DNA of 64,000 nt from Burkholderia sp. Ax-1719 (GTDB taxonomy: Bacteria; Pseudomonadota; Gammaproteobacteria; Burkholderiales; Burkholderiaceae), in contig NZ_VWWJ01000013.1 of NCBI RefSeq assembly GCF_011753055.1, positions 62,001 to 126,000 on the forward strand, given 5' to 3'. Below, one piece after another: positions 25,367 to 33,373 of this stretch. The notes under the pieces are model-generated. The model was not told where the DNA came from, did no database searches, and saw only the letters and a list, made by a program, of their open reading frames with translations. Positions within the stretch are counted from its first letter, which is position 1; every line of letters starts with the position of its first letter. The translations under genes were made by a program, and so were the position numbers.

Positions 25367-26360
25367 CCGCACCCTGCGGCACGAACCTTACAGCAAACCT
25401 TACAACGCCACCAATACAGTTATCCTCGTACCCATGTGGATAACTGCGTGAGTTGTGGACAAGTTTGGTGTGGGCGCGTTGTGGGCGTAAACGGGATAAC
25501 TCGCGACCTGCTTTGCGCCCCGAAAAAGTTATTCTTGATTGCCAGGCAACACACCACACACTGTGCGACGGGTTGTGCGATCGCCAAGCTGATGATTCAC
25601 ATACGTATACAGGGGTTATCCACAGGAAAGTGCCGCCCTTGTTAACTTCTACTACGTATACATACGGTAAACCGTAAACCTGAAGCTGGCGCTATCGCTC
25701 CCGGCAGGAAAACGCTGGAGAGCGCTGTCGCGCTGTTTTGGCCATACACACTCACCACTCACGTAGCAACGGTCATTTTTTCCACATCGTCAGCGAAAAC
25801 GGGCGCAATTACCGGCAACGCCTGGCTTCATCGGTTCAAGTGGGACAATTGCAAAAAAGCTATGGCACAATCGCCGTTCTTTTCCGCGTCGTCCGCCAGA
25901 CAAGCGATACCCAATGGCTGACGCGTCCACGGAACGGATGCCGCCTGAACTGGATCTCAGTGCTCAGGACAGCCGGCAGCGTTCGTTCACCCATCCCGGG
26001 CGCTGACATTCGACAAGAACGCGCCTGGACCGGCTGTTCGCCGCGCAAGCGGCACCGGTGCGAGTTTCCCCGCTGTGATTAGCCGTGCCTTCGCCGCACG
26101 TCGACTGCTGCCAGCCCTGGCTGCGGGCTTGCGCGTCGGCGGCGGATACTGCCGGGATACCGCAGACAGCGTCGCGCCCGGCTCGCCGCATATCCGCCAC
26201 GCATGTGTTATGTCTGCGAGGCACGCGGCTTGCCCATGAGCCGGGCCGTAGCGGTACTCGTACGTCGGACAGCTGGACTTGTCTTCTGCCGGCCGGAGCG
26301 GGCCTTGAATGCCTCATCCGGTCCCCTGCACGAAGGTGTTGCCAAGGAGAAGCCTTCACG
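25367..26360. other. Long intergenic region with DnaA-box-like words
   Basis: Almost 1 kb without a convincing gene between mnmC and the antiporter. The first 300 bases hold DnaA-box-like words (25435-25624), two copies of ACGTATACA (25603-25611, 25654-25662) and the inverted motif ACGGTAAACCGT. The last 350 bases are GC-rich and would be a long leader of the antiporter mRNA; an in-frame extension from 26085 is Cys/Arg-rich and not protein-like for this family. I could not assign a riboswitch. Confidence 0.55.
25435..25624. promoter_or_regulatory. Cluster of DnaA-box-like sequences
   Basis: TGTGGATAA at 25435-25443 and TTATCCACA at 25616-25624 both match the strict DnaA box in opposite orientation. 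TGTGGACAA at 25454-25462 has one mismatch. They lie in a relatively AT-rich non-coding segment after mnmC. Binding by DnaA is inferred from sequence only. Confidence 0.5.
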
Positions 26361-27566
26361 ATGAAGTCGGCGTTTTCGTTCTTTCCCGCGTGGCCGCTGC
26401 AGCCAGACGGTATTTTCTGGGCCGGCCTTGCGCTGCTCGCCGCCGGTCTGTGCGGCGAACTCTGCTATCGCGCATGGCGTCTGCCGCGCATTTCGGGCTA
26501 CGCGATCATTGGCCTGATTGCCGGTTCGGCGGGCTTCGGCGTCATCGACATCGACACCGCCAATGCCGCCCGGCCGGTGCTGGACGTCGCGCTTGGGCTG
26601 CTGCTGTTCGAACTCGGCAGCCGGCTCGATCTGCGCTGGATCCGCCGTAATCCCTGGCTGATCCTGTCGAGCCTCGCCGAAGCTTCGCTTACGTTCGTAC
26701 TGGTGCTCGGGGTCCTGCTGTTTCTGTCGGTGCCCGCGATGGTCGCCATCGTGGTCGCTTCGATCTCCATGGCCACGTCTCCGGCCATGGTCATCCAGCT
26801 CAAGACCGAGTTGCGCGCCGAAGGGCAGGTCACGCAGCGTCTCATCACGCTGACGGCGCTCAACAGCATGTACGCCGTGGTGATCGAAAAGCTCGCGTCC
26901 AGCTGGCTGCATCAGGAAATCTACGGCAACGTGTTTGCCACCATCCTGCAGCCGCTGTATCTGCTGGTCGGCTCTATCGTGGTTGCCTATGTGCTCGCGC
27001 GCGCCTGCACCTTGTTCTACCGGCGTCTGAGCCCGCAGGACGAGCACTCGTTCGTGGCGCTGTTCGGTCTCGTGCTGCTGGCGATCGCCGTGGCGCATCT
27101 GCTCAAGCTGTCGACCATCCTGAGCCTGCTGGCCGCGGGCATCATCGTGAAGAATCTGGAAGTGCGCCCGCAGCTCTGGCCGCAGCACTTCGGCACGGCC
27201 GGATGGCTGCTCACGGTGATCCTGTTCGTGCTGACCATGACGACGTTCGAGTGGCACTACATCCTCGTCGGCGGTCTGGCGGCAGCGGGGCTGATCCTCG
27301 CGCGGCTGGTGGCGAAGCTCGTCGGCGTGCTGATCTTCGCCAGGCCGAGCGGGCTCGAACTCAAGCAGGGTGTGGCGCTCGGCGTGGCGCTGACGCCGAT
27401 GTCGGCGCTGGCGCTGCTGCTCATGGAGGACACCTACGATCTGTATCCGAACTTCGATCCGGGTCTGCGCGCGATCATGATGTGTGCCATCGTGGTGTTG
27501 CAGCTGCTCGGTCCGTGGCTCGTGTATCGCGCGCTGGCGCTGGTTGGCGAACGCGGCGAAGAATGA
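26361..27566 (+). CDS. Cation:proton antiporter (CPA2/KefB-like membrane domain)
   Basis: A 401-residue integral membrane protein with about twelve hydrophobic segments and no cytoplasmic TrkA-N domain. The N-terminal half has RLPRISGYAIIGLIAGSAGFG and LDVALGLLLFELGSRLDLRWIRRN, which fit the CPA2 fold (dimer core and TM4/TM5 region), and GVALGVALTPMSALALLLMEDTYDLYP near the end fits a discontinuous helix region. It probably exchanges K+ or Na+ for protons. AAGGAG lies well placed before the ATG at 26361. It precedes ybdK by 94 bases on the same strand, perhaps as one transcript. The transported ion cannot be told from sequence. Confidence 0.85.
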   Translation: MKSAFSFFPAWPLQPDGIFWAGLALLAAGLCGELCYRAWRLPRISGYAIIGLIAGSAGFGVIDIDTANAARPVLDVALGLLLFELGSRLDLRWIRRNPWLILSSLAEASLTFVLVLGVLLFLSVPAMVAIVVASISMATSPAMVIQLKTELRAEGQVTQRLITLTALNSMYAVVIEKLASSWLHQEIYGNVFATILQPLYLLVGSIVVAYVLARACTLFYRRLSPQDEHSFVALFGLVLLAIAVAHLLKLSTILSLLAAGIIVKNLEVRPQLWPQHFGTAGWLLTVILFVLTMTTFEWHYILVGGLAAAGLILARLVAKLVGVLIFARPSGLELKQGVALGVALTPMSALALLLMEDTYDLYPNFDPGLRAIMMCAIVVLQLLGPWLVYRALALVGERGEE

Positions 27567-27660
27567 ACGCGGCGGCCGAGTGCCGCCATGAAACACCGCC
27601 CGCCACGCGCGCGGCCGGCCGCTGCTGGCCTCGCGTGGCGCGGCCGAATGAGGGGACGAC

Positions 27661-28776
27661 ATGTCACTGGAAACTTTTGTCGATTCGAAGCCGTTCACCT
27701 TCGGCGTCGAGCTCGAAATGCAGATCGTCAACACGCACGATTACGATCTGACCAAGGCGGGCAGCGATCTCATGCGCCTCATCAAGGACCAGGAGATTCC
27801 CGGCAATATCACGCCTGAAATCACCGAAAGCATGATCGAACTGTCCACCGGCATCTGCACGCATCACGAACAGGCCGTGGCCGATCTGCGCAAGATCCGC
27901 GATGTGCTGGTGTCGGCGGCGGACCGTCTGAACGTCGGCCTGTGCGGCGGAGGGACGCATGCGTTCCAGCAATGGAGCGACCGGCGCATCGTCGATACAC
28001 CGCGCTTTCAGTACCTTTCGGAGCTGTACGGTTATCTCGCCAAGCAGTTCACGGTGTTTGGCCAGCACGTGCACATCGGCTGCCCGGATGCGGATAGCGC
28101 GCTCTTTTTGCTGCATTCGCTGTCGCGCTTCATTCCTCATTTCATTGCGCTGTCGGCATCGTCGCCCTATGTGCAGGGCGTGGACACCGGATTTCATTCG
28201 GCACGACTAAATTCCGTGTTCGCGTTCCCGCTGTCGGGCCGCGCGCCGTTCGTGCTGAGCTGGGAGGAGTTCAAGGAATACTTCTCGAAGATGGTCCATA
28301 CGGGCGTCGTCAACAGCATGAAGGACTTTTACTGGGACATCCGCCCGAAGCCCGGTTTCGGCACGATCGAAGTACGCGTGATGGATACGCCGCTTTCGGT
28401 CGAGCGCGCCGCGGCGATCGCCTGCTATATCCAGACGCTCGCGCGCCATCTGCTCATCGACCGGCCGATCCAGCCGCTTGAGGACGATTACCTCGTCTAC
28501 ACGTTCAACCGCTTCCAGGCCTGCCGTTTTGGCCTGGCAGGCACCGTGGTCGATCCGCAGACCGGCGAGCGCCGCACGATTTCCGAGGACATTCTTGCCA
28601 CGCTTGAAAAAATCGCGCCGCACGGCGAGGTGCTGGGTTCCACGCGGGCGCTGAGCGAAATCGGCACGATCGCGCGCTCGCAGAACAACGACGCGAGCTG
28701 GCTGCGCAGCGTGGTCGCGGACGAAAAATCGCTGCACGAAGCGGTGCGGCAGCAGTGTCTGCGCTGGCGCGCATGA
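27661..28776 (+). CDS. ybdK: YbdK-type carboxylate-amine ligase (GCS2 family)
   Basis: A 371-residue ATP-dependent ligase of the second glutamate-cysteine ligase family. It starts FTFGVELEMQIVNTHDYDLT with acidic metal-binding residues, then has ELSTGICTHHEQAV, FGQHVHIGCPDAD and DFYWDIRPKPGFGTIEVRVMDTPLS, all typical YbdK blocks. E. coli YbdK has weak glutamate-cysteine ligase activity; the natural substrate is uncertain. The genome fragment thus has two proteins able in principle to make gamma-glutamylcysteine, this one and GshA at 156. A strong terminator follows about 70 bases after the stop. Confidence 0.9.
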   Translation: MSLETFVDSKPFTFGVELEMQIVNTHDYDLTKAGSDLMRLIKDQEIPGNITPEITESMIELSTGICTHHEQAVADLRKIRDVLVSAADRLNVGLCGGGTHAFQQWSDRRIVDTPRFQYLSELYGYLAKQFTVFGQHVHIGCPDADSALFLLHSLSRFIPHFIALSASSPYVQGVDTGFHSARLNSVFAFPLSGRAPFVLSWEEFKEYFSKMVHTGVVNSMKDFYWDIRPKPGFGTIEVRVMDTPLSVERAAAIACYIQTLARHLLIDRPIQPLEDDYLVYTFNRFQACRFGLAGTVVDPQTGERRTISEDILATLEKIAPHGEVLGSTRALSEIGTIARSQNNDASWLRSVVADEKSLHEAVRQQCLRWRA

Positions 28777-28847
28777 CAGCTTGTGCGCCGCTTGGGCGCT
28801 GAGCATCGCGACTACGCGAGCCGCGCATTTGCGGTGCGAAAGCCGTG

Positions 28848-28880
28848 AAAGAGGGCAGCCAGAGGCTGCCCTCTTTGTTT
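28848..28880 (+). terminator. Intrinsic terminator after ybdK
   Basis: AAAGAGGGCAGC pairs with GCTGCCCTCTTT (12 base pairs, loop CAGAG), followed by GTTTG. The stem is strong and the 3' arm itself ends in T residues. Confidence 0.8.
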
Positions 28881-29068
28881 GTCGCGAGCGTGTTTATCGC
28901 GGGAAAGCGCTGTCGAAACCCCGCTTTAAGCCCTCCTGAAGCCCGCAATGCAGTTTTGCGCGAGCCGCCCAAAGTTTTTTTTGCCCCAGGCAAGATACCA
29001 GGGGGTTCTTATTTTTTTGATCTTTGCTCGGATATGGGCAATAGTGTGCAGCAGGGGCCGCGCACACC

Positions 29069-29247
29069 TGTGGGTAACCGCTGAAATGCCTGAAAACTCA
29101 AGGGCCTGCGTTGTGCTTTCAGGAGTCGGTCGCGCTTGCCTGGCAGGCCAAAATGCGCGTCAGGCTGCATGAGGATTTCGTGAAGATTGCGCATCGTCAA
29201 GAAGCTGTCCACATACCATTCGCGCACTTACCAACGGGTTATCCACA
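29069..29247. promoter_or_regulatory. Second cluster of DnaA-box-like sequences
   Basis: TTATCCACA at 29239-29247 is a perfect DnaA box. TGTGGGTAA at 29069-29077 has one mismatch, and CTGTCCACA near 29205 is a weaker match. As in the cluster at 25435, a perfect box is paired with a TGTGGACA-type word on the same strand. The link to DnaA is inference. Confidence 0.4.
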
Positions 29248-29541
29248 ATTCACGTTTGATAAGTTAGCTGTGCGATTTGCTACTCTCGCATAGAATGTCG
29301 GTTTGCTGCGCAGGCACGGGGTTACGAAGGAAGCACCGGGCCTGCCAGGCGAGAAAAAATGACTGTTCGCCCTACGTGTCGCAGTCCGCGTTTGTGGCAG
29401 TTTTCGGCGCGAGCGAAGCAGGAATTTTTTGAGATGGTGTGGGCGATTTGCTGAAATCGTCCGCAAGGTTTCCCACAAAGCCGTCGGCGCATGCGGCGGC
29501 TGACGATGCAGCGCAAGCTGCCAAATAACCAGCGAAAGACT

Positions 29542-30180
29542 ATGAGCGAAGGCGTATACGGAGAGCAGGCAGCCGGGCGGGTGACCCATAGCCTGCTGCG
29601 ACTCAGCACGGCTATGCGTAGCCAGGCATGGGACTGGGCTGAAGGCGCAGGCCTCACGCCGACCCAGGGCGAAATTCTCGTGCTGCTGATGCAGCGCAAG
29701 GGGCCGATGCGCCTCGGCGAGATCGCCCGCGAGACGGCACTGACTGCCGCCACGACCAGCGATGCAGTGAGCACGCTCGAAACCAAGGGCCTCGTTGAAA
29801 AGCGCCGCGCGCTCGACGACGGCCGCGCGCTTGCAGTGCGCTTGACCGCACGTGGCCGTACGGCTGCGAAGAAGGCCGCGCAATGGCCTGACTTCCTCTC
29901 GAAGGCCGTCAACACGCTGCGCGCAGACGAGCAATCGGCGTTCTACCGCACGCTGCTCAAGACGGTCTATGTGCTTGAGTCGCAGGAAGCCATGCCGCAG
30001 CACCGGATGTGCCTCTCGTGCTCGCACTTCGAGCCGAGCAAGACCCCGAAGAAGACGCCGCACAAGTGCGCGCTGCTGGGCATCCAGATGTCCGACAACG
30101 ATCTGCGTCTCGATTGCTCGGTGTACGAACAGGCTGACGCGACGACCCAGAAGAAAAACTGGAAGATCTTCGCAGCCTGA
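29542..30180 (+). CDS. MarR-family regulator with C-terminal four-cysteine motif
   Basis: A 212-residue regulator. Residues of about 10-145 are a MarR winged helix: THSLLRLSTAMR, then LTPTQGEILVLLMQRKGPMRLGEIARETALTAATTSDAVSTLETKGLVEKRRA and a DDGRALAVRLT wing. A further 60 residues carry cysteines at 157, 160, 176 and 192 in a CX2C-X15-C-X15-C arrangement (CLSCSHFEP, HKCALLG, RLDCSVYEQ), which could bind zinc or an Fe-S cluster or act as a redox switch. The ATG at 29542 begins the conserved part; an upstream ATG at 29491 is possible. No target gene is obvious; a glutamine amidotransferase gene follows 259 bases later. Confidence 0.88.
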   Translation: MSEGVYGEQAAGRVTHSLLRLSTAMRSQAWDWAEGAGLTPTQGEILVLLMQRKGPMRLGEIARETALTAATTSDAVSTLETKGLVEKRRALDDGRALAVRLTARGRTAAKKAAQWPDFLSKAVNTLRADEQSAFYRTLLKTVYVLESQEAMPQHRMCLSCSHFEPSKTPKKTPHKCALLGIQMSDNDLRLDCSVYEQADATTQKKNWKIFAA

Positions 30181-30439
30181 TCTCACTCAGTGGCACGCGC
30201 AGCGCCCACGAAACCCGCCGCTCACCCGCAGCGCCGCGTCGTCTTTCCGGACGGTCGGGCGCTGTGGCGGTCTGAACGGCTTCGCGGCGCGGGCAAGGGC
30301 AGGCGAGGCGTCCTGCGGCAGGCTGCCGCAAGCGTGCCATGCGTGCTTTCAAGCGTGCTTTGTCATGTGTACCCGATGCGCGTCTGGCAAGGCGCCGGCG
30401 CCGCGCGTCGAATTGTGTAGCTGACCCAGGGATTTGCCG

Positions 30440-31177
30440 ATGAATCGCGAAGTATTGGCCGTTCGCCACGTATATTTCGAGGACCTCGGCAGTTTCGAGC
30501 GCGTGCTCGGCGATCGCGGGCGGCCGGTTCGCTATGTCGATGTCGGCTTTGCGCGTGTCGGCGCACTCAATCCCACCTCTGCGTCGCTGATGGTGATCCT
30601 TGGCGGTCCCATCAATGCCTGCGACGATGCTCGCTATCCCACACTCGCACCCATTGCCGCGCTGATCGAAAAGCGTATCGCGGCGGGACTGCCCACGCTC
30701 GGCATTTGCCTTGGTGCGCAGCTGATTGCGCGCGTGCTCGGCGCGCGCGTTTATGCGGCGGCTCACAAGGAAATCGGCTGGTCGCCGCTTACGCTCACCG
30801 ATGCGGGCCGCGCTTCGCCGCTGCGCCATCTGGACGGCGCGTTGACCTCGATGCTGCACTGGCACGGCGATACCTTCGATTTGCCCGCGGGCGCCACGCG
30901 GCTGGCATCCACGCCGCTGTGCGAAAACCAGGCGTTTGCGTGGGGCGATAACGTGCTCGGGCTGCAATGCCATCCTGAAGTGCGCGCCGACCGTTTCGAG
31001 CCCTGGCTGATCGGCAATGCGGGCGAACTGGACGCCGCGGGTATCGACATCAATGCGCTGCGCGCTGAAACGGCCCAGCATGCGCCGCGTCTGGAAACCC
31101 AGGCGAGCCTGATGTTGCACGAATGGCTCGAAGCGCTCGACAACCAGGCCGCGAGTGCGGCTGCAAAGCAGCCTTGA
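30440..31177 (+). CDS. Class I glutamine amidotransferase-like protein (GMP synthase GATase type)
   Basis: A 245-residue single-domain protein. The nucleophile elbow is GICLGAQLIA with cysteine near residue 90, and a later LQCHPEV supplies the His-Glu of the catalytic triad. It resembles stand-alone GATase1 proteins annotated as glutamine amidotransferases or gamma-glutamyl hydrolases of small molecules. No synthase domain or obvious partner gene is nearby, so the substrate is unknown. The ATG at 30440 follows a CCAGGGA; a TTG six bases earlier is less likely. Confidence 0.88.
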   Translation: MNREVLAVRHVYFEDLGSFERVLGDRGRPVRYVDVGFARVGALNPTSASLMVILGGPINACDDARYPTLAPIAALIEKRIAAGLPTLGICLGAQLIARVLGARVYAAAHKEIGWSPLTLTDAGRASPLRHLDGALTSMLHWHGDTFDLPAGATRLASTPLCENQAFAWGDNVLGLQCHPEVRADRFEPWLIGNAGELDAAGIDINALRAETAQHAPRLETQASLMLHEWLEALDNQAASAAAKQP

Positions 31178-31327
31178 ATCAGGCATAGCGCAGCGCTCAA
31201 GCTGTCATCGGCTGGTTTGTTTTCATACGCGCGCGAGCGCGGCGCTCACGCGTTTTGCCTTGAAAGCGCGTGTCAAAAGCGCGTGCTATTCTCGGACGCT
31301 CCCCACCACCGTCCGCACTTTCTCCCC

Positions 31328-32440
31328 ATGAGCAAGCTCTTCACTCCGCTCGCGCTGCGCGGCATGACGCTCGCCAATCGCATTGTCGTTTCGCCGATGT
31401 GCCAGTATTCGGCCGAGCGCGGCGAAGCCAACGACTGGCACATGATTCACCTCGGCAGTCTTGCGCTTTCCGGCGCGGCGATGCTGTGCATCGAAGCCAC
31501 GGCGGTCGAGCCCGATGGCCGCATCACGCCCGGCTGTCTCGGACTCTGGGACGACGCGACCGAAGCCGCGCTCGAACCCGTGATCGCCGCCATCCGCCGT
31601 CATTCGCCGATCCGCGTCGCCATGCAGATTTCGCACGCGGGCCGCAAGGCATCGAGCGCGGTGCCCTGGGAAGGCGGTCAGCTGATCAGCGTCGCCGATG
31701 GCGGCTGGCTGCCGCACGCACCCTCGGCGCTGCCGCACAAGGACGACGAAACGCCGCCGCTCGCGCTCGACACCGCGGGCCTCAACCGCATCCGCAATGC
31801 GTTCGCGGCGACGGCGCGGCGCGCGGCGCGACTGGGTATCGACGCGCTCGAAATCCACTGCGCGCACGGCTATCTGCTGCATCAATTTCTCTCGCCGATC
31901 GCCAATCAGCGTACTGACGAATACGGTGGTTCGCTGGAAAACCGCATGCGCTTTCCGCTGGAAATCTACGACATCGTGCGCGCGCAGTTTCCTGAAGATC
32001 GACCCGTTGGTGTGCGCGTTTCCGCCACCGATTGGGTCGAAGGCGGCTGGACGCCGGACGACACGGTTGTGTTTGCGCAGGCGCTCAAGGCGCGCGGCGC
32101 GGACTGGATCGACGTGTCCTCGGGCGGCGTGTCGCCGTTGCAGAAGATCCCGCTCGAACCCGGCTATCAGGTGCCGTTCGCGCGCAAGGTCAAGCAGGAA
32201 ACCGGCATGACGACGATTGCCGTCGGCCTCATCACTGATGCGTTGCAGGCCAATCAGATCATCGAAGATGGCGAGGCCGACATGATCGCGATGGCGCGCG
32301 CGATGCTCTACGATCCGCGCTGGCCGTGGCACGCTGCCGCGCAACTCGGTGCGACGGTGAGCGCGCCGCCGCAGTACTGGCGTTCGCAGCCACGCGATCA
32401 AAAGAAGCTGTTCGGCGATATCACGATTGGGCAACGTTGA
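31328..32440 (+). CDS. Old yellow enzyme family NAD(P)H:flavin oxidoreductase (YqjM/XenA-like)
   Basis: A 370-residue FMN enzyme reducing activated C=C bonds or nitro groups of electrophiles with NAD(P)H. It shows the YqjM/XenA features: LFTPLALRGMTLANRIVVSPMCQYSA with the flavin-tuning Cys25, ISHAGRKAS, the LEIHCAHGYLLHQFLSPIANQRTDEYGGSLENR block with the substrate-binding His pair, and a C-terminal AVGLI...MIAMARAMLYDPRWPW. The ATG at 31328 starts this normally. It is likely a detoxification enzyme; physiological substrate unknown. Confidence 0.93.
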   Translation: MSKLFTPLALRGMTLANRIVVSPMCQYSAERGEANDWHMIHLGSLALSGAAMLCIEATAVEPDGRITPGCLGLWDDATEAALEPVIAAIRRHSPIRVAMQISHAGRKASSAVPWEGGQLISVADGGWLPHAPSALPHKDDETPPLALDTAGLNRIRNAFAATARRAARLGIDALEIHCAHGYLLHQFLSPIANQRTDEYGGSLENRMRFPLEIYDIVRAQFPEDRPVGVRVSATDWVEGGWTPDDTVVFAQALKARGADWIDVSSGGVSPLQKIPLEPGYQVPFARKVKQETGMTTIAVGLITDALQANQIIEDGEADMIAMARAMLYDPRWPWHAAAQLGATVSAPPQYWRSQPRDQKKLFGDITIGQR

Positions 32441-32773
32441 GCGCACGCATCGCCTGGCGCGCGTGCGAGAAGCATGCGCGGTATGCGACCGAGGTTGAGG
32501 ACCGTTGTGTGATGCGCGCAGCGGGTTGAACGAAAGAGGCGCGAGCGTGTACGATGCCGGTTGTGGCGCGCCTCGTATTGTTCATGCACGTTCACGAGCG
32601 CGGCGCCGACAAGGCGCCGCGTTTGCGTAGGGCGCGGCATTTTCGGCACGACGCGACGCGCGCAACGTATCGCGAACCGCGTGCGACATGCGTGTGCAAC
32701 ATGCGTTCTCGACGTGCATGAGCCGCGAGCGGGAATATCTCCCCAGTCCCAGTACTTCACAAGGATTCCATCA
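32441..32773. other. Intergenic region upstream of the SET gene
   Basis: 333 GC-rich bases with repeated GCGC and GCATGC words, and a CGGCGCCGACAAGGCGCCG inverted repeat near 32605. No convincing ORF; the SET gene promoter was not found. Confidence 0.4.
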
Positions 32774-33277
32774 ATGAGTGTACGCAGGATCGTCGTGCGC
32801 CAGTCGGGCGTACACGGCAAGGGCGTATTTGCAGCCGATGCGATCGAGGCCGGCGAACGGCTGATCGAATACAAGGGCGAGCGCATCTCGTGGAAGGAAG
32901 CATTGCGGCGTCATCCGCATAATCCCGACGAACCGAATCACACCTTCTATTTCGCGCTCGACGACGGCGACGTGATCGACGGCAAGGTGAAGGGCAACAG
33001 CGCGCGCTGGATCAACCATTCGTGCGCGCCCAATTGCGAAGCCGAAGAGATCGAAGGACACGTCTACATCCACGCGCTGCGCGACATCGCGCAAGGCGAG
33101 GAGCTGTTCTACGACTACGGTCTCGTGATCGACGCGAAGCAGACCAAGAAGCTCAAGCGCGAATACGAATGCCGTTGCGGCGCACGCAAGTGCCGCGGCA
33201 CCATGCTCGCGCCGCCTGACGACAGCGAAGGCAAGGGCAAGGACAAAGGCGCGAAGAAGGGCAAGAAGAAGAAATGA
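32774..33277 (+). CDS. SET-domain protein (putative protein lysine methyltransferase)
   Basis: A 167-residue protein that is almost only a SET domain. HGKGVFA near residues 14-20, the pseudoknot motif NHSCAPN at 81-87, EELFYDY at 109-115 and a post-SET CXCX4C (residues 133-140), which with Cys84 could bind zinc, are all present, so SAM and substrate sites look intact. A Gly/Lys tail follows (GKGKDKGAKKGKKKK). It transfers methyl groups to protein lysines in the known family; the target here is unknown. No secretion signal is visible. The AAGGA before the ATG at 32774 fixes the start. Confidence 0.92.
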   Translation: MSVRRIVVRQSGVHGKGVFAADAIEAGERLIEYKGERISWKEALRRHPHNPDEPNHTFYFALDDGDVIDGKVKGNSARWINHSCAPNCEAEEIEGHVYIHALRDIAQGEELFYDYGLVIDAKQTKKLKREYECRCGARKCRGTMLAPPDDSEGKGKDKGAKKGKKKK

Positions 33278-33312
33278 AGCGCCGACGTTCAAGCTTCGCG
33301 TGATTGAAAAGC

Positions 33313-33343
33313 ACATGGGCCGCAATTGCGGCCCATGTTTTTT
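33313..33343 (+). terminator. Intrinsic terminator after the SET gene
   Basis: ACATGGGCCGC-AATT-GCGGCCCATGT, an 11-base-pair stem, followed by TTTTT. It is between the SET gene and the convergent sensor kinase gene. Confidence 0.9.
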
Positions 33344-33373
33344 GTCAGTCAGCACAGCTTGATCGAAGAGCGA

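Larger units (their letters stand above)
28777..29541. other. Long intergenic region between ybdK and marR-like gene
   Basis: This 765-base gap contains the ybdK terminator (28848-28880), T-rich runs near 28975-28985 and 29010-29020, and a second set of DnaA-box-like words (29069-29247). No protein-like ORF is present; the marR promoter should lie in its right part, but no good hexamer pair was found. Confidence 0.5.

Noticed and set aside
26085..26360. 92-residue N-terminal extension of the antiporter
   Set aside because: Cys/Arg-rich, no membrane or family similarity, and a strong ribosome-binding site stands before 26361.
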